Notes under the pieces: model-generated | Seen by the model: the letters and a program-made list of their open reading frames with translations, nothing else | The model's database searches: none | What the model was told of the DNA's origin: nothing | Translations under genes and position numbers: made by a program | DNA from: an uncultured Planctomycetaceae bacterium | GTDB lineage: Bacteria > Planctomycetota > Planctomycetia > Pirellulales > Pirellulaceae | Assembly: GCA_903927685.1 (NCBI GenBank) | Contig: CAIYOB010001403.1 | Location: forward strand, 1-24,045 | Direction of reading: 5' to 3' | DNA length: 24,045 nucleotides | In this document: piece after piece, positions 1 through 8,015 of the stretch | How the letters are laid out: every line of letters starts with the position of its first letter | How positions within the stretch are numbered: the first letter of the stretch is position 1

Positions 1-259
1 CCCAGTGGCAAGAACTGGGGGCTCGCCACTCGTACCTCGTGGCTCGACCCCAGCCACCCAACCCCAATTCTTAGCTTGGACAACGCACTGGTGGTTTTCG
101 CGTGGCAGTTGTGGCGACGCTGGCCCCGCGGCGAAGTTTCACGCACCCGGCTGACACGCTGGATTGCTCGGCTGCTGATGCTGACGGGCACACTGGGGCT
201 GGTCGCGGTCGTCGCGTTCGATTCGCCGGCGGGCGGTGCTGCCGCTGGCATCGTGAATT
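1..259. other. Gene-poor window end; uncertain open frame
   Basis: No gene can be assigned with confidence. A plus-strand frame is open from base 1 to 309 and contains one hydrophobic stretch (about 165-230, LLMLTGTLGLVAVVAF) after an Arg-rich part. It could be the end of a membrane protein that starts outside the window. Against this, the frame runs through the inverted repeat at 15-53, has no recognisable domain, and overlaps the last 50 bases of the minus-strand gene ending at 260. It may equally be non-coding spacer downstream of that gene. Confidence 0.3.
15..53. repeat. Nested imperfect inverted repeat
   Basis: The outer arms CTGGGG (15-20) and CCCCAG (48-53) pair perfectly. The inner arms CCAC (26-29) and GTGG (39-42) pair around a 9-nt loop. 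The five-base internal loops GCTCG and CTCGA are near-symmetrical. A second, longer pairing is possible between AAGAACTGGGG (10-20) and CCCCAATTCTT (62-72), with one G-T wobble. This fits a dispersed intergenic repeat or a bidirectional terminator-like structure. There is no clear T-tract. Confidence 0.45.
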
Positions 260-1207
260 CTAGGCCGCCGGTCGGCCGAATTGGGCGACCAGGTTCGCGT
301 TGGCAGTGATCTCGTCAAAGAACCGCGGGTACATGCCGACGATGACGGCATCGCCGGGCTTGATGTTCGCAAAGGCGAACCGGAACGCCTCCTGCACCGT
401 CGCCGGACTGCCGCACAGCCGGCCGGCGCCCAGGATCTTGAACGCCAGGCAGGGCTGCTTGACCTGGCGGATGACGCATGCCATCACCTGGGGGTCATTC
501 CGGTAGAACGGATAGACCATCTCCAAGGTCTCCGGTTCGCCCTGGCCGGGGAACAGCTTGCGGGTCAGGAAGTAGAAGCACGTCATCAAGAAATCGACTT
601 CCCAGCCTTCGTCCGCAATCCGCTGGATGCAGTCCGGGTTATGCGCCGACACGCCGGCCAGCAAGCCCTGATCGTGCACCGCTTTGACATAGTCGTGCAC
701 CTGGCTGAACTTGCCCTCGCTCAACAGCCGATCGGTGACGCCGCCGTGGTGGGACATCGCCCAAGGCGCCGTCCGCTCGACCATGTCCCGGATGCCGTCG
801 CGGCCGGAATGCAGGCAGATGAAGTTCATCTTCGAGCCGCGTTCGCGAGCCAGACGCAGCATCGTCTCGGCTTTATCCGAAGGTGAGAACTGATGCGTGT
901 TGATCCCGGCGCGTTCACAGTCGAGCAGGAATTCGGCGGCTTTCTCGGCCGTGAAATACTCCCGCATGTGCTGGTCCATGTGCGGACCGAGGTACGAGTG
1001 GCCGCCGATCGGGTTCCAGCCGGCGACCAGCCGAGTGACTTGCCGGCCGCCCAGCGGGATTGTCGGCAGCGACAGGGCGGGCGCCGCCTGCGGCGCCGGT
1101 TCCGCCGCCCACGCGGCGGTCCCGACGCCGACGGTTGCGAGCGCTGAAACCTGGGCCAGGAACTGCCGCCGCGGAGTCACAACATGGTCTGGGGGTCGAG
1201 TCTGCAT
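260..1207 (-). CDS. Tat-exported aldo/keto reductase-like TIM-barrel protein
   Basis: This encodes a 315-residue protein. The ATG at 1207 is chosen because an AGAAAGGG Shine-Dalgarno-like sequence lies just upstream and because it places a twin-arginine signal (TPRRQFLAQVSALATVGV) near the N-terminus, ending in AWA. An in-frame start further upstream would only add 18 residues. The mature part (about residues 40-315) has the layout of an aldo/keto reductase-type TIM barrel: LGGRQVTRLVAGWNPIGG at the first strand, INTHQFSPSD where family members carry the catalytic Asp, and a late VIVGMYP strand. The usual Asp-Tyr-Lys-His tetrad is not obvious, so it may not be a classical NADPH-dependent reductase. 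It is the last gene of a possible three-gene minus-strand unit, 74 nt after the DUF456 gene. The substrate is unknown. Confidence 0.65.
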   Translation of the reverse strand: MQTRPPDHVVTPRRQFLAQVSALATVGVGTAAWAAEPAPQAAPALSLPTIPLGGRQVTRLVAGWNPIGGHSYLGPHMDQHMREYFTAEKAAEFLLDCERAGINTHQFSPSDKAETMLRLARERGSKMNFICLHSGRDGIRDMVERTAPWAMSHHGGVTDRLLSEGKFSQVHDYVKAVHDQGLLAGVSAHNPDCIQRIADEGWEVDFLMTCFYFLTRKLFPGQGEPETLEMVYPFYRNDPQVMACVIRQVKQPCLAFKILGAGRLCGSPATVQEAFRFAFANIKPGDAVIVGMYPRFFDEITANANLVAQFGRPAA

Positions 1208-1281
1208 GGTGAGCGCCCTTTCTGCTGGCTTCATTCTGGCGTGGTTCGCGAAACGACGCAAGCACGCGGCCGACGCGCGGC

Positions 1282-1821
1282 CTAGCGCAGCGCGAGTCCG
1301 GCCAGTCCCACGGCGACGATCGCCGCCCCGGCGGTCAGTTTACCGGCCGTGCCCAGCAGCCGGCCCCAGAACGCGGCTTGTCCGGCCTGCCAGCTGCGAT
1401 CCAGCCCGCGGCCTTTCCAGCACTCGCCCAGCATCGCGCCGACCAGGGCGCCCAGCCCGGCGCCCAGCAGGACTCCGGCCAGCGAACCGATGAAGGGAAT
1501 CGGCAGTCCGACGACAGCGCCCAGCAAGCTGCCGATCAGGGAACCGCCGAGGGCCAGCACGGCGCTCCGCCGACTGGCTCCGACCCGCGCCGCACCCGCC
1601 GCTCCGGCCGACAGTTCCAGCACTTCGCCCAGGATCGCCAGCAGCAGCACGCCACCCACCACCCAGCCGCCAATCGACAGACGCTGGCCCGCCGGAGCCA
1701 GCCACGCATAGCAGGCGACCGCGGCCAGATTGATCCAGTTGCCGGGCAGGCCGAACAGGTTCAGGCCCCAAGCGGCCACCAGCACGGTTACCAGCAGAAT
1801 TGCCCACAGGATGCTTGTCAT
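1282..1821 (-). CDS. DUF456 family membrane protein
   Basis: This encodes a 179-residue, very hydrophobic protein. The start ATG at 1821 overlaps the TGA of the upstream regulator gene (ATGA), which suggests translational coupling; an upstream in-frame start would add six residues. Visible features are an N-terminal membrane helix (ILWAILLVTVLVAAWGLNLF), the FGLPGNWINL turn typical of DUF456, a second helix, the segment LGEVLELSAGAAGAARVGAS, and then Gly/Ala-rich helices (GSLIGSLLGAVVGLPIPFIG). The motif order and length fit DUF456, whose function is not established. It is probably an inner-membrane protein. The C-terminal quarter may include a further helix (LTAGAAIVAVGLAGLAL). Confidence 0.75.
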   Translation of the reverse strand: MTSILWAILLVTVLVAAWGLNLFGLPGNWINLAAVACYAWLAPAGQRLSIGGWVVGGVLLLAILGEVLELSAGAAGAARVGASRRSAVLALGGSLIGSLLGAVVGLPIPFIGSLAGVLLGAGLGALVGAMLGECWKGRGLDRSWQAGQAAFWGRLLGTAGKLTAGAAIVAVGLAGLALR

Positions 1822-3272
1822 CGGTCGTCGCCAATCCATTCCGAGGTTCTTACGGCGAAGCGGTCGATCAGGCGATACAGCTTGCGGCGGTCGATTCCCA
1901 AGACGCGGGCGGCGCGGGTCTTGTTTCCGCGCTCCCGCCGCAAGACTTCGACGATCTTCGCCCGCTCGATCGCGGACAGATCGTCGACTCGTTCGGCCGC
2001 CGGCACGCCAGGCAGAACGTCACCGCCGGTCGCGCCGCCGGTCGCGCGGCTGGCCGGGCCGGGATCGGCCGCATGCGACGGGGCCGGTCCCCCGTGCGAT
2101 TCGCCGCTACGGGCATGCGTGACTTCGTGCGGTAGGTCGCGGAGCCGGACCAGGTGGTCATCGCCCATGATCTTGGCCCGGTCGATGGCGTTGATCAGCT
2201 GGCGGACATTGCCCGGCCAGTGATACGCCTCGATCATTTGCAGGGCCTCGTCCTCGATGTCCCAATCCGGGCCCAGGAATTGTGCGACCAGCAGCGGGAT
2301 ATCGCCTGCGCGCTCGCGAAGCGGCGGCAACTCGAGCGACATGACGTTGATGCGGTAGAACAGATCCTGGCGAAAGCGGCCTTCCTCGACGTCCCGCGCC
2401 AAATCCCGATTGGTGGCCGCCAGCAGCCGCACGTTCACGCGGCGTTCCTTCAGCGAACCGACGCGGCGCAGCGAGCCGTCCTCCAGCACCCGCAGCAGTT
2501 TGGCTTGCAGCGGCCCCGGCATCTCGCCGATCTCGTCAATGAACAGCGTCCCTCCGTCCGCCGTTTCGAACAAGCCCGCCTTGGCGCTGACCGCTCCCGT
2601 AAAGGACCCTTTTTCGTGTCCGAACAGTTCGCTCTCCAACAGCGTCTCCGGCAGGGCGGCACAGTTGATCACGACCAGGGGTTTTTCCGCCCGCAGGCTG
2701 CGGTGATGCAGAGCCCGGGCCACCAGTTCCTTGCCCGTCCCGCTCTCGCCTTGGATCAGAATCGCCTTGTCGCTGGGCCCGGCGCGCTCGATCAAGCGAA
2801 ACACTTCTTGCATCGCGTCCGAGCCGCCGATCATCTCGGATTGAGGCTGGCTGCGCTGCAACAGCGCCTTGAGCCGCAGATTCTCGCGCCGCAACTGCCC
2901 CCGCTCGTGCGCCTTGACAACCAGCTTGTCCAGATCCTGGATCGGAAACGGCTTGATCAAGAAGTCGTACACGCCCAACTTCATGGCCTGGACCGCCAAT
3001 TCGATCGTGCCCTGGCGGGTGAGCACGATCACTTCACACTCGGAATGGCTGTCACGGAACTTCTCCAGCAACTCGATTCCCGGCAGATCTGGGAGATGGA
3101 GGTCCACGATCAGGACGTCAAACAGCGTGCGATGAGCGGCAGCCAGGGCGGACTCGCCGCAATCCGCCTCCTGGACCCGATACCCCCGGCTGGCGAACAT
3201 TTGCGCCAGCGACGTCCGGTCGGACTCGTTGGGATCGACCACCAGCAGGGCGAGAGGGTGTCGATCGTGCAT
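1818..3272 (-). CDS. NtrC-family sigma-54-dependent response regulator
   Basis: This encodes a 484-residue cytoplasmic transcription activator with three domains. The receiver (about 1-120) has the phospho-acceptor D57 in IVDLHLPD, T85 and K107 (LIKPF). The usual acidic pair at the pocket is reduced to D13 followed by Pro. The AAA+ domain (about 145-380) has Walker A GESGTGKE (175-182), the sigma-54 contact loop GSFTGA (222-227, Ser in place of the usual Ala) and Walker B FIDE (D246, E247). A Pro/Gly/Ser-rich linker precedes a Fis-type helix-turn-helix ([19 protein letters not shown]) near the end. The start at 3272 sits directly before the receiver; an upstream extension has no domain content. 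No partner histidine kinase lies in the window. It is transcribed divergently from the kinase-like gene at 3558 and is translationally linked to the DUF456 gene. Confidence 0.92.
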   Translation of the reverse strand: MHDRHPLALLVVDPNESDRTSLAQMFASRGYRVQEADCGESALAAAHRTLFDVLIVDLHLPDLPGIELLEKFRDSHSECEVIVLTRQGTIELAVQAMKLGVYDFLIKPFPIQDLDKLVVKAHERGQLRRENLRLKALLQRSQPQSEMIGGSDAMQEVFRLIERAGPSDKAILIQGESGTGKELVARALHHRSLRAEKPLVVINCAALPETLLESELFGHEKGSFTGAVSAKAGLFETADGGTLFIDEIGEMPGPLQAKLLRVLEDGSLRRVGSLKERRVNVRLLAATNRDLARDVEEGRFRQDLFYRINVMSLELPPLRERAGDIPLLVAQFLGPDWDIEDEALQMIEAYHWPGNVRQLINAIDRAKIMGDDHLVRLRDLPHEVTHARSGESHGGPAPSHAADPGPASRATGGATGGDVLPGVPAAERVDDLSAIERAKIVEVLRRERGNKTRAARVLGIDRRKLYRLIDRFAVRTSEWIGDDR

Positions 3273-3557
3273 CGGAGGCCTCGGCTGTCCGGAAAGGCTC
3301 GCGCTCCACGCGGAGGCGGGCAGGGTGAGGGACACGGAAATCGGGACTCCCGTCCGGCGAAAGGGTTCGTGGACCGGTCCTGCGCACCCTGCGCCACCGG
3401 GCAGAATCGTCGCACAATGGCGCAGGCGTGCGAATCCGCACACCCCTCAGTGTACCCGGCTTTGCGTTTCGAGCCAACCCGCCCGCCGGACGCTGGAACC
3501 GCAATTCCCGGCATCAGGATTGCACGTATCGGGTCGCCAAGGGGAGGTTGTCGGCCG
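3273..3557. promoter_or_regulatory. Divergent intergenic region with a small inverted repeat
   Basis: These 285 bases separate the minus-strand regulator from the plus-strand kinase-like gene, so promoters for both are expected here. I see one compact palindrome at 3428-3441, GTGCG and CGCAC around AATC, which could be an operator. No convincing -24/-12 or -35/-10 pair was found by eye. A GGGGAGG ribosome-binding site at about 3541-3547 serves the plus-strand gene. Confidence 0.35.
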
Positions 3558-5144
3558 ATGATTGCCATGGATCGTTCCGCGGTGGCGCCGCTTGCCGGGG
3601 CCGAAGTTCAGGAGGAAATCGAGTTGCTGAGCTGCCGCGAAGCATACTCGGACCCCACGGACCGTGTCGAATGCATCGAAACACATATTTCGTGGGTGTT
3701 TCTCACCGACCGCCGAGTCTACAAGCTGAAGAAGCCGGTCCGGTTTGACTTTCTGGACTACAGCACCGTCCAGCGGCGGAAGCAGGCCTGTGAGGCCGAA
3801 GTGCAGCTGAACCGCCGGTTGGCGCCGCACACCTATTTGGGCGTGCTGCCGGTGATTCGCAACCGGTTCGGTCGCCTGCAGTTGGGCGGTTCGGGAGCGA
3901 CCGTGGATTGGGTCGTGGCGATGCGCCGGCTGAACGCCGACCGGTCCCTCGAGGCCTTGATCTGCTCGGGACGAATCACGCCATCGCAGGTCGCGCAACT
4001 GGCCGACCGCCTGGCGGACTTCTACCGCCGCTTGCCGCCGCTGACCATCCGGGCGCAGGAGTATCGGCAGCGGATCGAAGCTCACGTGCGAGCCAACCAC
4101 GCGGTGCTATGCGCAGCGGTGGATAAACTGGACGTGGCTGCACTCAAGCGGCTGTACTCGAGGCAGCTGCGAGTTCTGTCGTTCCAGCCCGAATGGCTGG
4201 AGAACCGGGTTTGCGACGGCCGAGTTGTCGAAGGGCATGGCGACTTGCGGCCCGATCACATCTACTTCCAGCCGGGCCCGATCGTCATCGATTGTATCGA
4301 GTTCAACGCCGAGTTTCGTCAGCTGGACGTGCTGGACGAGTTGAGCTTTCTGGCCATGGAATGTGATCTCCGGCAGGTCGGCTGGATCGGCCGGCAGGTG
4401 CTCGAACGCTACCGCCAGACCAACGACGACCGGCCGCCTGACGGGTTGCTCGCGTTTTATAAGTGCTATCGGGCGACGGTGCACGCCAAGGTGGCCGCGC
4501 TGCGGGCGGCCCAGCATCCGGCCGACGCCCAGGCCGCGTGGGACCAGGCTCGCCAGTACGTGCACTTGGCCGACAGCTACGCCGCCGACCTGGGACCGCC
4601 GCTGTTGGTCGTGATGCGCGGTCCGGCGGGGTGCGGCAAGTCGTCGGTGGCCGCCGGATTGAGCGAACGCCTGGGGCTGGAGGTCCTGCAAACCGACTCG
4701 ATTCGCCGCGAGCTGTTTCCGGCCGCCGAGCGAGCGCTCCAGCGGGGCGACGTGTATGGGGAGGGTAATCGCGGGCGGGTCTACCACGAGTTGCTGCGGC
4801 GAGCCGAGCAGCTGATGGATCAGCAGCTCTCTCTCATCTTGGACGGTACCTTTGGCAGCCCGCGTTGGCTGACCGCCGCTCTTGCCGCCGGCACGTCCCG
4901 GCATTTCGCCACGCTGGTTGTCGACTGTCGCTGCCCCGACGAGGTTGCGCTGAAGCGAATCGCGGACCGCCTGCAGGCCGGCGGCGCGGTGTCGGAGGCC
5001 ACGCCCGACGTGTATCGGCGACAGCGGCAGGCATTCGAGTCCTTGCCGGAGGGTCTCCCCGTCTGTCGCCTGAACACGGCACACAGCTTGCCGGCGCTGC
5101 TGGCACGCGTGCACAAGCGGCTGCGTGGAATCCTGCCCGCCTGA
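3558..5144 (+). CDS. APH-like kinase / P-loop ATPase two-domain protein
   Basis: This encodes a 528-residue protein; a GGGGAGG ribosome-binding site lies about 10 nt before the ATG. The N-terminal half (about 20-340) resembles the aminoglycoside-phosphotransferase-like COG2187 family, with ETHISWVFLTDRRVYKLKKP as the nucleotide-binding start, the catalytic-loop equivalent HGDLRPDHIYF (H227) and IDCIEFN as the metal-binding segment. The C-terminal half (about 350-528) is a small P-loop kinase domain: Walker A GPAGCGKSS (355-363), a QTDSIRRELF switch segment, LILDGTF, and VVDCRCPDE near a lid-like Arg-rich region. This fusion is a known bacterial architecture but its substrate is not established. 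The kinase loop is too diverged to infer antibiotic resistance. The gene stands alone between divergent and downstream promoters. Confidence 0.82.
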   Translation: MIAMDRSAVAPLAGAEVQEEIELLSCREAYSDPTDRVECIETHISWVFLTDRRVYKLKKPVRFDFLDYSTVQRRKQACEAEVQLNRRLAPHTYLGVLPVIRNRFGRLQLGGSGATVDWVVAMRRLNADRSLEALICSGRITPSQVAQLADRLADFYRRLPPLTIRAQEYRQRIEAHVRANHAVLCAAVDKLDVAALKRLYSRQLRVLSFQPEWLENRVCDGRVVEGHGDLRPDHIYFQPGPIVIDCIEFNAEFRQLDVLDELSFLAMECDLRQVGWIGRQVLERYRQTNDDRPPDGLLAFYKCYRATVHAKVAALRAAQHPADAQAAWDQARQYVHLADSYAADLGPPLLVVMRGPAGCGKSSVAAGLSERLGLEVLQTDSIRRELFPAAERALQRGDVYGEGNRGRVYHELLRRAEQLMDQQLSLILDGTFGSPRWLTAALAAGTSRHFATLVVDCRCPDEVALKRIADRLQAGGAVSEATPDVYRRQRQAFESLPEGLPVCRLNTAHSLPALLARVHKRLRGILPA

Positions 5145-5248
5145 ACGCCGCCGCTCCGGGCACAGGGACACGCCTCGGCCCTGTCGTCCTGCGCGGTGAT
5201 TTGACGAACTCGTCGAGCCCCGACGCGACCGCTGCGATGCGGTCCGTG

Positions 5249-5276
5249 GGACGGTCCCGGATGGACGGTCCCGGAT
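5249..5276. repeat. Perfect 14-bp tandem duplication
   Basis: GGACGGTCCCGGAT occurs twice in direct succession (5249-5262 and 5263-5276). Each unit contains the small palindrome core GGACGGTCC. It lies in the 218-nt gap before the HzsA-related gene, directly upstream of a candidate -35 element, so it could be a regulator-binding site or a recent slippage duplication. Confidence 0.6.
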
Positions 5277-5277
5277 G

Positions 5278-5306
5278 CTGACGCGGGTCCTCTGACTCGC
5301 TAAAAT
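5278..5306 (+). promoter_or_regulatory. Candidate sigma-70-type promoter
   Basis: CTGACG (5278-5283) and TAAAAT (5301-5306) are separated by 17 nt, matching -35/-10 spacing with 4/6 and 5/6 consensus bases. It would give a leader of roughly 50 nt before the GTG at 5363. The AT-rich -10 stands out in a GC-rich surrounding. This is inferred from sequence only. Confidence 0.4.
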
Positions 5307-5362
5307 GCCGTCGCTGGAATAGACAACGTAACCAGGCACTCGCGTGGAAAGGTTCGCCCAAG

Positions 5363-7852
5363 GTGAGCGTGGCTCGAATATTCGTTGCGACTGGCATGGC
5401 TACGGGATTCGCCGTGCGGAGCGTGGTCATCAGATTGACCGTGGCTTGCTTGCTGGCGCTGGCGGGGCCGTCGGAGCGGGCTTGGGCCGGCCCGGCGGAC
5501 GACTGTGAGGAAATCGTCTTCGCCCAGCGGGTTTCCGGGCAGGACCACTGGTACGGCAACTTCGGACATTACTCGGACGGCCACGCCGGCCATTACGCGC
5601 CGGCTTCGACGCCCAGTTCGCTCGACTACTACAAGTACGCGTTTGGCGAGGGCGGGCGGCTGTGCCGTTACAACCTGCGGACGCAGAAGCTGACGGTGCT
5701 GTTGGACGATCCCACGGGCGGAGTCCGCGATCCGGACGTGCACTACGACGGACAGAAGATCCTGTTTTCGTACCGCCCGGGCGGCACCACGGCTTACCAC
5801 CTGTACGAGATCGACGTGGACGGCACCCAGCTCCGCCAGTTGACCGACGGGCCCGACAACGATCTCGAACCCATCTACACGCCCGATGGCTCGCTCGTCT
5901 TCTGCTCCAGCCGCTGCCACCGGTTCGTGCCGTGCTGGAAAACCCAGGTCGCCACGCTGTACCGCTGCAACGCGGACGGCACAGATATTCGGATGCTGTC
6001 CAACAACGCGGAGCAGGAGAATACGCCCTGGATGCTGCCCGATGGCCGGGTGCTGTACATGCGTTGGGAATACGTGGACCGCAACCAGTTGCTGTACCAT
6101 CACCTGTGGACGATCAACCCCGATGGAACCGGCGTGATGGTCTACTTCGGCAACCAGTACCCCGGCTATGTCATGATCGACGCCAAGCCGATTCCCGGGT
6201 CCGACACGATCGTCGCGTCGTTCTCGCCCGGGCACGGACTCGGCGAGCACATGGGATACGTGACCATCGTCGATCCCAGCCGCGGCCCGGACGACCTGGC
6301 GATGACGCGGCGGATCGGCTCGGCGACGTACCGCGACCCGTACCCGTTGGCCGCCGAGCGGTTCCTGGTCGCGGACAACAAGGGGATTCACCTCTTGACC
6401 GGGGACGGCCGCACGGAGTTGATCTACGCTCCGCAGGCCAGCGCCGCACGCTGGCAGTGCCACGAACCGCGGCCGCTGCGTGCCCGACCGCGGGAGCGGC
6501 TCCTCCCCAACCGCTTCGCCGCGGCGGAAGCCCGTGGGCGTTTGGTCCTGTCCGATGTGTACGAGGGCCGCAACATGGAGGGCGTCGAGCGGGGCGAAAT
6601 CAAGCACCTGCTGGTGCTGGAGCAGCTGCCCAAGCCGGTCAATTTCTCCGGCGGCTCCGAGCCATTGACGGTCGGCGGCACGTTCACCTTGCAGCGCGTC
6701 CTGGGCACCGTGCCGGTCGAGCCCGACGGCTCGGCGTACTTCGAAGCCCCGGCCCTGCGGTCGCTGTTCTTCGTGGCTTTGGACAAAGACCAGCTGTCGG
6801 TCAAGCGGATGCAGAGTTTCGTCACGGTGCAACCGGGCGAGACGACGTCCTGTGTGGGCTGTCATGAGCCGCGGACGCGGGCGCCCCAACTGCGGGAGCT
6901 GGGCCGGTTGGATGCGCTGCAACGGCCGCCGAGCCGGATCGAGCCGTACGCGGACCAGCCCGATGTCCTGGATTTCCCGCGCGACGTCCAGCCGATCCTC
7001 GACCGGCATTGCGTCCGCTGCCACAGCCACGAGCGCTGCGACGGCGGCATCAACCTGTCCGGCGACCGGACGCCGTACTACTCGACGGCCTACTGGACGA
7101 TGTTCAGCCGATCCCTGGTCGTGGACGGCCGCAACGGGCCCGGCAACCGGCCGCCGCGCGCGATCGGCAGTTCGGCCAGCCGCCTGGTGGCGTGCCTGGA
7201 TCGGGCACATTACGAGGTTCAAGTGTCCGCCCGCGAGCGGGCCACGATCCGCACCTGGATCGACTCGGGCGCGACCTATAGCGGGACCTACGCTTGTCTG
7301 GGCAGCGGCATGTTCCCGGTCGACTTTCCCGACGAGATCGTCACCGCCCGGTGCGCCGGCTGCCACCGGGCAACGAAACCCTCGTACCGGAACGTCAAGC
7401 CGGACGCCTTCTACTTCCAGTTCGGCCGTCAGGAACCGCCGCAGCCGCTGCTCGAGCGGATCGACGACATCATCCTGATCCGGCACTTGGCCTATTTCCA
7501 GTTGGGCGAAGCGCCGCTGTACCAAGCCCTCTGCAACCTCGACCGGCCGGCCCAATCCCTCTTCCTGCGAGCCCCGTTGGCCAAGTCCGCCGGCGGACTC
7601 GAACGGTGCGGCCAAGCGGTCTTTCCGGATAGTCGGGACCGGGACTATCTCGCGATCCTGTCCCGGATCGAAGACGCAGCGCGGCGGCTGGGCGAGGAGA
7701 AACGGTTTGACGTGCCCGGCTTCCGCCCGAACCGTTACTACGTGCGCGAGCTGCAGTTGCTCGGCATCCTCCCGGCCGACCTGCCAGCCGATGCGCCCGT
7801 CGATCCCTACGCCACCGATCAGGCGTATTGGCGCACGTTCCATGCCCCCTAA
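5363..7852 (+). CDS. HzsA-related exported beta-propeller/cytochrome c protein
   Basis: This encodes an 829-residue secreted protein. The GTG at 5363 is preceded by GGAAAGG at good spacing; an ATG at 5396 is an alternative start that also keeps a signal peptide (VVIRLTVACLLALAG, cleavage near AWAG). Residues about 45-400 hold TolB/PD40-type repeats (for example LYEIDVDGTQLRQLTDG and DGSLVFCSS), indicating a beta-propeller. Three haem-binding motifs follow: CVGCH (497), CVRCH (550) and CAGCH (664). FPRDVQPILDRHCVRC is typical of planctomycete cytochrome c domains. The architecture resembles the alpha subunit of hydrazine synthase, and similar proteins are called HzsA-related in non-anammox planctomycetes. 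The beta and gamma subunits and hydroxylamine oxidoreductase are absent here, so hydrazine synthesis should not be inferred. A periplasmic electron-transfer or substrate-oxidation role is more likely. Confidence 0.8.
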   Translation: MSVARIFVATGMATGFAVRSVVIRLTVACLLALAGPSERAWAGPADDCEEIVFAQRVSGQDHWYGNFGHYSDGHAGHYAPASTPSSLDYYKYAFGEGGRLCRYNLRTQKLTVLLDDPTGGVRDPDVHYDGQKILFSYRPGGTTAYHLYEIDVDGTQLRQLTDGPDNDLEPIYTPDGSLVFCSSRCHRFVPCWKTQVATLYRCNADGTDIRMLSNNAEQENTPWMLPDGRVLYMRWEYVDRNQLLYHHLWTINPDGTGVMVYFGNQYPGYVMIDAKPIPGSDTIVASFSPGHGLGEHMGYVTIVDPSRGPDDLAMTRRIGSATYRDPYPLAAERFLVADNKGIHLLTGDGRTELIYAPQASAARWQCHEPRPLRARPRERLLPNRFAAAEARGRLVLSDVYEGRNMEGVERGEIKHLLVLEQLPKPVNFSGGSEPLTVGGTFTLQRVLGTVPVEPDGSAYFEAPALRSLFFVALDKDQLSVKRMQSFVTVQPGETTSCVGCHEPRTRAPQLRELGRLDALQRPPSRIEPYADQPDVLDFPRDVQPILDRHCVRCHSHERCDGGINLSGDRTPYYSTAYWTMFSRSLVVDGRNGPGNRPPRAIGSSASRLVACLDRAHYEVQVSARERATIRTWIDSGATYSGTYACLGSGMFPVDFPDEIVTARCAGCHRATKPSYRNVKPDAFYFQFGRQEPPQPLLERIDDIILIRHLAYFQLGEAPLYQALCNLDRPAQSLFLRAPLAKSAGGLERCGQAVFPDSRDRDYLAILSRIEDAARRLGEEKRFDVPGFRPNRYYVRELQLLGILPADLPADAPVDPYATDQAYWRTFHAP

Positions 7853-7933
7853 TCTCCGGGGCACCCGACCCTGTTCGTTCGTTTGTGTTCGGCGTTTGTG
7901 GTCGGCATGGTGGAGTTGTCGCCCGGGTTCGGT

Positions 7934-7939
7934 TATACT
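7934..7939 (+). promoter_or_regulatory. Candidate -10 element before the long gene run
   Basis: TATACT matches the -10 consensus at 5 of 6 positions and sits about 77 nt before the ATG at 8016. The best -35 at 17-nt spacing (TGGAGT, 7911-7916) is poor, so this is a weak call. It would allow the 8016-18159 gene run to be transcribed separately from the HzsA-related gene. Confidence 0.3.
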
Positions 7940-8015
7940 CCGTCCGATTCCGACAGGGCCACAGGACGCAGGTCGGCGGCCCGCACGCTTCCGCGCTTCA
8001 CAAGGGCCCGCTACG

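Noticed and set aside
2154..3557. A long plus-strand open frame that runs through the NtrC regulator and into the kinase-like gene
   Set aside because: It is antisense to a gene with clear receiver, AAA+ and HTH domains, and its translation has no recognised domain. Long shadow frames are expected in GC-rich coding DNA. The real start is at 3558.
3558..5144. An aminoglycoside resistance gene
   Set aside because: The APH-like fold is shared by many kinases. The catalytic loop differs from classical resistance enzymes and the fusion to a P-loop domain is typical of a different, poorly known family.
5363..7852. Evidence for anammox hydrazine synthesis
   Set aside because: Only an HzsA-like alpha-type protein is present. 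No HzsB, HzsC or hydroxylamine oxidoreductase gene was found in the window, and related proteins occur in planctomycetes that do not perform anammox.
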